Below are positions 6,659-11,412 of a DNA stretch of 11,412 bases, piece by piece (the first letter of the stretch is position 1; each line of letters begins with the position of its first letter). The stretch lies in contig QMVI01000017.1 in NCBI GenBank assembly GCA_003661015.1, positions 1 through 11,412 on the forward strand. The letters run 5' to 3'. The notes under the pieces are model-generated. The model was not told where the DNA came from, ran no database searches, and saw nothing but the letters and a program-made list of their open reading frames with translations. The stretch is from Methanosarcinales archaeon. Its GTDB lineage: Archaea; Halobacteriota; Methanosarcinia; DSM-18856; Methermicoccaceae. The position numbers and the translations under genes are program-made.

Positions 6659-7956
6659 TTCTTTTCCTTTATCCTTTCAAACAGCTGTTTGAGTGTGTCC
6701 TCGTTGCTTGTTGTAAAGTCAAAGGGTGGCTTTGTGAATGCTCTGAAATGAACAGGCACATCGTCCAGCCTATAGAAAGTCCCTTCGCTCTCCATCGCAT
6801 CTATCACACCCGGTAAAACAATATCAGATGCCATTGTGGTCGGGCATGGTGCAATGTCTATGCACACCGTCGGAATCTCTGCTAGGTACCTCCCACAGAC
6901 TACGGGCAGATGGGCGACAAGGTCAGCAGACAGAACAAGTGCCGCATCCACCTCTTTTTCCTTCAAAACATCGACTGTTGTGAACTCTCCCGGATTGTAT
7001 CTCGGGTATCCTCTTGCGAAGTCTAGTCCAAACGGATACCCATAGAGATATGAGGCAATCTGATTAAAGCCAGCTACGTTGCAGTGCCCCCTCAGTGCGC
7101 CGATGGTGAATTTAGCATAGCGATTGAGTTCTTTTGTGAGTGCCATTGCCATCTCTGCATTTCTATGCTTTCCGAATGATGAGGCAATTCCAAGACCCAC
7201 ATATATTGACCCGAAATTACAGTTCTTCATTATCTCCACGACTTCCTTCATCATTTCTATTGGTATGCCCGTGATGTTCTCAACCGATCTGTGAGGTTCC
7301 TTACCCCTCAATATCGTCATAAGGGCACAGAACAGCTCATAATCTGTGTTTGGTTTTATCTGCAAATGGATATCTGAGGCGACTGCGGTTGGAGTTCTCC
7401 TTGGGTCAATTGTTATGATTGTCCGGTCAAATCTCCCCCTCCTTGTCCAGTACCCCCTGGGGAACACAGCATACCTTGCCATGTGTTTTGGCATTGACTC
7501 CATCGGATTTGTGCCCCAGTATATCGTAACATCGGAACGTATCTTCTTCTGACCAGAGGTTGCACCAACAAGCCCAGCTTCCTGAATTCCCATGCATGTG
7601 GGTCCATGGCATATGGTGGCATTTGAATCCACCACTCCACCAAGATACTCTCCAATATGGAGCCCCACCTCCATTGCCTCACAGGAGGTTTCACTTCCCA
7701 TGAATATCAATGGCCTTTTGGCATTTGCAAGTATTTCCGCAGCCCTATCCAGAGCTTCGTCCCATTCTGCATCTCTAAACTTACCGTTCTCCTTTATCAT
7801 TGGCTTTTTTATTCTGTGCGTACTGACGAGTTCGTGGAACTTAGCGCTACCCATCTTGCAGGCGTTCTTCACTTCAATCTTTCCATCATCGTATTCCACA
7901 ATGATATCATCACATGCAGCACCACAAACAGGACAGACGATGTTTTTGTAAAGCAT
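6655..7956 (-). CDS. fwdB: Formylmethanofuran dehydrogenase subunit B (Mo/W catalytic subunit)
   Basis: The 433-residue subunit belongs to the formate dehydrogenase/DMSO reductase superfamily and carries the pterin-bound Mo or W that interconverts CO2 and formate in the Fwd complex. A 4Fe-4S site is formed by Cys8, Cys11, Cys15 and Cys33. ICHGPTC (115-121) contains the probable metal-ligand cysteine, Cys116, which is encoded as Cys and not as a UGA selenocysteine. IYWGTNPMESMPKHM and FDRTIITIDPRRT are pterin-binding segments. The usual C-terminal dinucleotide-binding domain is absent because it is a separate gene, fwdD, just upstream. Start ATG 7956 directly follows the fwdD TAA, with GGAGGGAG just upstream. 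Mo (Fmd) and W (Fwd) forms cannot be told apart from this sequence. Confidence 0.95.
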   Translation of the reverse strand: MLYKNIVCPVCGAACDDIIVEYDDGKIEVKNACKMGSAKFHELVSTHRIKKPMIKENGKFRDAEWDEALDRAAEILANAKRPLIFMGSETSCEAMEVGLHIGEYLGGVVDSNATICHGPTCMGIQEAGLVGATSGQKKIRSDVTIYWGTNPMESMPKHMARYAVFPRGYWTRRGRFDRTIITIDPRRTPTAVASDIHLQIKPNTDYELFCALMTILRGKEPHRSVENITGIPIEMMKEVVEIMKNCNFGSIYVGLGIASSFGKHRNAEMAMALTKELNRYAKFTIGALRGHCNVAGFNQIASYLYGYPFGLDFARGYPRYNPGEFTTVDVLKEKEVDAALVLSADLVAHLPVVCGRYLAEIPTVCIDIAPCPTTMASDIVLPGVIDAMESEGTFYRLDDVPVHFRAFTKPPFDFTTSNEDTLKQLFERIKEKK

Positions 7957-8349
7957 TTATCTCCCTCCACTCATTATCATCTTCTCTATCAATTCCTCTG
8001 TACTCAGCACCTCCTCATCGGTTGGTTCTACCTCGACCACATCCCCCTTGTAGAGTGGTGAGCCAGTACAGAATGTGTATGGGTTGACAACCATGTTAGC
8101 CCATGGACCCCTTGGGATGAATATCATCCCTTCGGGTATTCCCGTATCACACACAGCATAAACAACCACACTGTACTTCCCATCACTGCTTATAACTTTC
8201 ACCCTCTCAGGACACCCAAGTCTGTCATAATCACGTGGGTTCATGAAACCAACACCACATGCCTTCTTATACTCCTCACTCAGCTTCTCTCCACCTTTTG
8301 CAAGTCTCCCCTCCTCAATCGTACTACCCGTGTTCAGAACCATTTTCAT
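7957..8349 (-). CDS. fwdD: Formylmethanofuran dehydrogenase subunit D
   Basis: This small protein of about 130 residues is the molybdopterin-dinucleotide-binding domain that completes the FwdB active site. It begins MKMVLNTGSTIEEG and carries GFMNPRDYDRLGCPERVKV, GIPEGMIFIPRGPWANMVVNP, TGSPLYKGDVVEVEP and a short C-terminal helix, all typical of FwdD/FmdD. Several starts are possible (GTG 8358, ATG 8352, ATG 8349, ATG 8343). ATG 8349 has the best spacing, 6 nt from GAGGTG, and gives the usual FwdD N-terminus. It lies between fwdC and fwdB, ending in TAA immediately before the fwdB ATG. Confidence 0.93.
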   Translation of the reverse strand: MKMVLNTGSTIEEGRLAKGGEKLSEEYKKACGVGFMNPRDYDRLGCPERVKVISSDGKYSVVVYAVCDTGIPEGMIFIPRGPWANMVVNPYTFCTGSPLYKGDVVEVEPTDEEVLSTEELIEKMIMSGGR

Positions 8350-8361
8350 CATGACCACCTC

Positions 8362-9183
8362 TCACAACTCCGGATTCTTTTCCTTGGATACGTAAAGCTC
8401 TCCCTTCGGATTGCTCTTCTCTGCATAGTCCCCTCTGAATTTCAGGAACGCCCCTTCAAAGCTCATTCCGTTGATTTCAAGTCCATCGACCTCGTCCACA
8501 AATTCAAAGCCCGGAGTGAACCACTCGATATGTCCCTCCACAACAATCGTCCCCGCACTCATCTCAGCACCCACAGCCCTCTTTGCATCTCCTCTAACCA
8601 CTGTCAATCCTCCGTTCTGTTTTATTCCACAGAACGCTCCAACGTTTCCATCTATCACAATCGAACCGCCCGTTATTCCTCCACCAACGTTGTTTCCTGC
8701 ATCCCCTTTTATGTGAATCATTCCACCGCTCATACCTCTCCATTTTCCTCTGTATGTGCATCCAATGTGGTCTTTTGCATTGCCTTCGATTACGATGGTA
8801 CCACCTTTCATATCCATACCAGTCCATGAGCCTGCGTCTCCCCTGACAAGAATCTCTCCCCCACTCATCTCATCACCAACATGCATACCTGCATTTCCGT
8901 TTATCACGATCTTTCCACCACTCATTTTATATCCAATGAGCTTCACCCTGTCAACATCTCCCTCTATTACGATGGTTGTCTCGACAGAAGTCTCACCCGC
9001 TTCTCCAGACACCTCGAAGAACTCAGAAAGTTTGTGCTTTTGTGGTCCTTGGAGTACTGTGAGTTCTCGTATCTCGTTCAAACTCTTTCCTGCAAACACA
9101 TCAGGACTTATAGCCTCAGCCTCAACAGGAATATCGAAATTTCCGATTGGCGTTAGCACAACCTTGCTTTCCATACCACACAT
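8362..9183 (-). CDS. fwdC: Formylmethanofuran dehydrogenase subunit C
   Basis: The 273-residue protein is a right-handed beta-helix related to the C-terminal domain of glutamate synthase large subunit (GXGXG family), which gives structural support in the Fwd complex. About seven imperfect repeats of the form M-S-G-G-x-I-x-I-x-G-x-A-G-x-x-x-G run from about residue 85 to 220, for example MSGGKIVINGNAG and ITGGSIVIDGNVG. The N-terminus has the FwdC block SPDVFAGKSLNEIRELTVLQG. Start ATG 9183 has GGAGG 8 nt upstream and lies 3 nt after the fwdA stop; ATG 9174 is a weaker alternative. Stop is TGA. Confidence 0.95.
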   Translation of the reverse strand: MCGMESKVVLTPIGNFDIPVEAEAISPDVFAGKSLNEIRELTVLQGPQKHKLSEFFEVSGEAGETSVETTIVIEGDVDRVKLIGYKMSGGKIVINGNAGMHVGDEMSGGEILVRGDAGSWTGMDMKGGTIVIEGNAKDHIGCTYRGKWRGMSGGMIHIKGDAGNNVGGGITGGSIVIDGNVGAFCGIKQNGGLTVVRGDAKRAVGAEMSAGTIVVEGHIEWFTPGFEFVDEVDGLEINGMSFEGAFLKFRGDYAEKSNPKGELYVSKEKNPEL

Positions 9184-9186
9184 CTC

Positions 9187-10917
9187 TCATCCCTCCATAT
9201 TCACCTTGATGGGTGTCGGTCTTCTCAGGTATCTCTCATCAACAGGGTAGTTCTCAAAGCCCAGTGTGTAGTACTTGAACCACTCCCTCACATCTGCGAG
9301 CACATCCCTTTCAATATCTTCATTGACCTTGGATTCTGTGTAGAATATTCTGCCAGTTGGTGCTGATGTGATTTCTCCGTTGTGTGCGACTACCTCTCCT
9401 TCCTTGATGGTGTATTCTGCAATTCTGAACTTCTTCTCTATCTCTGTGTAGTTGTTGGAGTCGAGCGTTGTCGGGTCGATGTCGTATATGGTGACATCTC
9501 CATCTGCTCCAACACCCAAGTGTCCTTTTCTGTATGCTATTCCAATTGTCTTGGCTGGATTTGCCCTTGTTATTATGGCAACATCGTACAAATCGAGCTC
9601 TCTGTCTATGGTTGCAATCTCGCTCTTCTCAGAAGCCCATTTGTGGCATGTTTCGAGTGTGTCATTCCTTGCCTTCTCAGACATCAGCCAGGCTATCAGT
9701 GAGGGATATTTGACAAATGGACCACCGTTCGGATGGTCTGTTGTCAGTATGCACTTCCACATGTCCTTTATCATGAGTATCAGCTCGAGACCGATAGCCC
9801 ACTGGACACTGTGCACTGGATTACTCTTCAGGTACGTAAAGGTGAGAACACCTGCACCACACTCCAGTTCTATGTCCGAGTTTGACCACTTTCCTCCGAC
9901 AAGTTTGTACAGATCGAATATGGCTGGGCCATCTCCTGTCATCACAGTTGCCGGGCCAAAGGGAACTGCGCCGTTGTCAATTACCACATGGTCTGCTGAA
10001 TTCACATAATCAACAATGCCCTTCGCACCAGATTCGAAATCTCTCCACGATGTACCACCAAATGCATTGAACTGGGCATGGGCGAGATAGATGGTTTGCT
10101 CTCTTTTCTCAAAATCCTGCTCCCCTTCAATCTTGGTTTGTGCCTCAAGATCACTCGGAATCTTCAAAGACTCCCTTGTGATCTCCCAACAGCCCGGATG
10201 TCCAAGGTTGTTTGCGTGTAAGTGCAAGGAGATTGGCAGTCCAAGCAGTTCATTCACCTCAGCCAGCCCTCTTATTATCTCACGAGGTGTTATCTCGAAG
10301 TGAATGTTTGGCTCATCGAGAGAATGGACGTTCTTTGCCCATCCCCAACTCTCTACGCCAGCTGGATTCACACACTTTATTCCATACGCTTTGTGAGCTC
10401 TGAGCATCCATGAAACATATGCAGCAGCCTTCTCAACATCTCCTTCTCGAAGGTATCTCATAATGAACCAGTTGTTTCCAAACACAAGATAGGCACCCAT
10501 ATCGACTATGGGTGTTGCCTTCATCTCCTCATGGGTGTGCCTCGCCTCAAGGGGGGGCATCGCAGCCTCGAATACTGTGGTGTATCCCATGGTTGCATAT
10601 TCGTATCCCTGAAGATACACGGACGGGACTGTGTATCCTGTCCCACTGTGTGCAATATCTGTCTTGGCTCTGACCCACTGGTAGTGGTCTTCTGGCCTCA
10701 TAATCCTTCCTCTGTTCACCTTAGCTCCTGCAACATGAGAATGTGAATCAACACCGCCCGGCATCACAGTTTTGCCTCTTGCATTTATCACCTTCGCATC
10801 CTTCTCATCGTACTCTTCAACGACCTTCCCATCTTTTATGAAAATGTCCATTACCTCTCCGTTGATGTTGTTAATCGGGTCAAAGACATATCCGTTTTTT
10901 ATTATTATGTTTCCCAT
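9187..10917 (-). CDS. fwdA: Formylmethanofuran dehydrogenase subunit A (amidohydrolase)
   Basis: The 576-residue subunit is a binuclear-metal amidohydrolase that joins formate to the methanofuran amine, or hydrolyses the amide in reverse. Metal-binding motifs are visible: GGVDSHSH with His59 and His61; the IKCVNPAGVESWGW block, with Lys181 the probable carboxylated lysine; LHLHANNLGHPGC (231-243); and LTTDHPNGG (391-399) with Asp394. The length equals the usual FwdA size. AGGAGGG lies 7 nt ahead of ATG 10917, giving one of the strongest ribosome-binding sites in the window. It follows the polyferredoxin gene by 16 nt and precedes fwdC by 3 nt, so the subunits are almost certainly co-expressed. 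Confidence 0.97.
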   Translation of the reverse strand: MGNIIIKNGYVFDPINNINGEVMDIFIKDGKVVEEYDEKDAKVINARGKTVMPGGVDSHSHVAGAKVNRGRIMRPEDHYQWVRAKTDIAHSGTGYTVPSVYLQGYEYATMGYTTVFEAAMPPLEARHTHEEMKATPIVDMGAYLVFGNNWFIMRYLREGDVEKAAAYVSWMLRAHKAYGIKCVNPAGVESWGWAKNVHSLDEPNIHFEITPREIIRGLAEVNELLGLPISLHLHANNLGHPGCWEITRESLKIPSDLEAQTKIEGEQDFEKREQTIYLAHAQFNAFGGTSWRDFESGAKGIVDYVNSADHVVIDNGAVPFGPATVMTGDGPAIFDLYKLVGGKWSNSDIELECGAGVLTFTYLKSNPVHSVQWAIGLELILMIKDMWKCILTTDHPNGGPFVKYPSLIAWLMSEKARNDTLETCHKWASEKSEIATIDRELDLYDVAIITRANPAKTIGIAYRKGHLGVGADGDVTIYDIDPTTLDSNNYTEIEKKFRIAEYTIKEGEVVAHNGEITSAPTGRIFYTESKVNEDIERDVLADVREWFKYYTLGFENYPVDERYLRRPTPIKVNMEG

Positions 10918-10933
10918 CTTTAGCCCTCCTGAA

Positions 10934-11412
10934 TCAAACTTTAACTTTTATTTCTGGTTTTTCCCTCCCCTCGTGCATTACTTCTTCTCTCTTCTCAAGC
11001 CATATCGCATTGACAGGGCATATCATAGAACAGGTACCGCAAGAACCACACAGTTCCTGATTCACGACCACAATCACACCGTCCTTCACATCCAGAAGTG
11101 GTTTTTTCTCGGTATCGTTGAGATGTCCTGCTGCCAAGAATGGGTCAGATGATGCATTCACAGGACAGACAACAACACAGCTGTTGCATCCAAGACACAC
11201 ATCCTCATTGGTCCTCAAAATAGATGTTCTGGATGGTTCAGGTGCGGAAACTCCGAGAATTCTCTTCTCCAAAGGTGCCTTCTTATCCATATCAACCAGT
11301 ATTTTTGTCTTCTTGACTTCAATAGCCTTCACAGGGCATGCAACCGCACAAGCACCACAGTATATACAAACCTCTGCCCTATGTCTGATTTTCTCAACGA
11401 CCTCTCCCGGAC
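10934..11412 (-). CDS. fwdF: Polyferredoxin, FwdF/FmdF-like, 5' end outside window
   Basis: The frame is open to the right edge, so only the last 158 residues are visible. They contain three 4Fe-4S motifs: CIYCGACAVACP (15-26 of the visible part), CLGCNSCVVVCP (72-83) and CGSCGTCSMICP (121-132). GTG 11332 is an internal codon, not the start, because the first cluster lies upstream of it in the same frame. The spacing of clusters and the place directly before fwdA fit FwdF, the polyferredoxin that carries electrons within the Fwd complex and normally holds about eight clusters. A smaller FwdG-like ferredoxin cannot be excluded without the N-terminal part. Stop is TGA. Confidence 0.8.
   Translation of the reverse strand, partial: PGEVVEKIRHRAEVCIYCGACAVACPVKAIEVKKTKILVDMDKKAPLEKRILGVSAPEPSRTSILRTNEDVCLGCNSCVVVCPVNASSDPFLAAGHLNDTEKKPLLDVKDGVIVVVNQELCGSCGTCSMICPVNAIWLEKREEVMHEGREKPEIKVKV

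Noticed and set aside
6655..7956. Selenocysteine in FwdB
   Set aside because: The active-site position (116) is a TGC/TGT cysteine in CHGP and there is no in-frame TGA; TGA serves as a normal stop throughout the window.
8500..8950. Tandem repeat array at DNA level
   Set aside because: The periodicity comes from the beta-helix repeats of FwdC; the DNA units are divergent and not CRISPR-like or mobile.
8471..9250. Plus-strand open frames opposite fwdC
   Set aside because: They arise from the glycine-rich repeats of fwdC read on the other strand and have proline/serine-rich, low-complexity translations.
1..11412. CRISPR arrays, insertion sequences, phage or attachment sites
   Set aside because: No regular direct repeats with spacers, no transposase or integrase motifs, and no duplicated tRNA end were seen; every stretch is accounted for by conserved genes.

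Overview
This is an 11.4 kb stretch of archaeal chromosome at moderate GC, gene-dense with almost no intergenic DNA. The right half holds a formylmethanofuran dehydrogenase operon in the order F-A-C-D-B, the order I know from Methanosarcina-type fmd operons. An archaeal RecJ-like DHH protein, a diphthamide-ligase-type ATP pyrophosphatase and TATA-like promoter elements also point to an archaeon of the methanogen/ANME/Archaeoglobus-related euryarchaea. I cannot name the genus.

Layout. Positions 1-1731 (minus) carry most of a COG1107-type DHH/RecJ-like phosphoesterase with a DnaJ-type zinc finger, running off the left edge. Diverging from it are a tRNA-Lys(CTT) at 1789-1862 and, 5 nt later, a PPP-family Ser/Thr protein phosphatase (1868-2659, plus). 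From the right edge down to 2651 everything is on the minus strand and packed like one long operon: a polyferredoxin (fwdF-like, partial), fwdA, fwdC, fwdD, fwdB, fdhD, dph6-like ATP pyrophosphatase, pheA, a TauE/SafE permease and a SAM methyltransferase. The last of these overlaps the phosphatase gene tail to tail. No stretch of more than 300 bases lacks a gene.

Main finding. Two unrelated genes are each interrupted by a single in-frame TAG, and in both the family-conserved sequence continues in the same frame beyond it. In the phosphatase the TAG (2171-2173) lies between the catalytic GNHE and HGG motifs. In the dph6-like gene the TAG (5283-5285) comes before a conserved C-terminal W...SG element, and reading through brings the gene to a TGA that overlaps the pheA start codon as ATGA, the same junction type as its neighbours. 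All eleven genes whose ends are in the window finish with TGA (9) or TAA (2) once TAG is read through; none ends with TAG. The simplest explanation is that TAG is a sense codon here, most likely pyrrolysine, and that it is used in ordinary housekeeping proteins rather than only in methylamine methyltransferases. The machinery (pylT, pylS, pylBCD) is not in this window, so the identity of the amino acid is inferred.

Functionally, the Fwd subunits catalyse the reversible CO2/formylmethanofuran step of the C1 pathway. FwdF carries electrons, FwdA is the amidohydrolase, and FwdB/D hold the Mo- or W-pterin centre. The FdhD homologue directly downstream of fwdB plausibly matures that centre, although it lacks the family's CxxC motif. 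The remaining downstream genes (diphthamide-type ligase, phenylalanine biosynthesis, permease, methyltransferase) look like housekeeping cargo on the same transcript.
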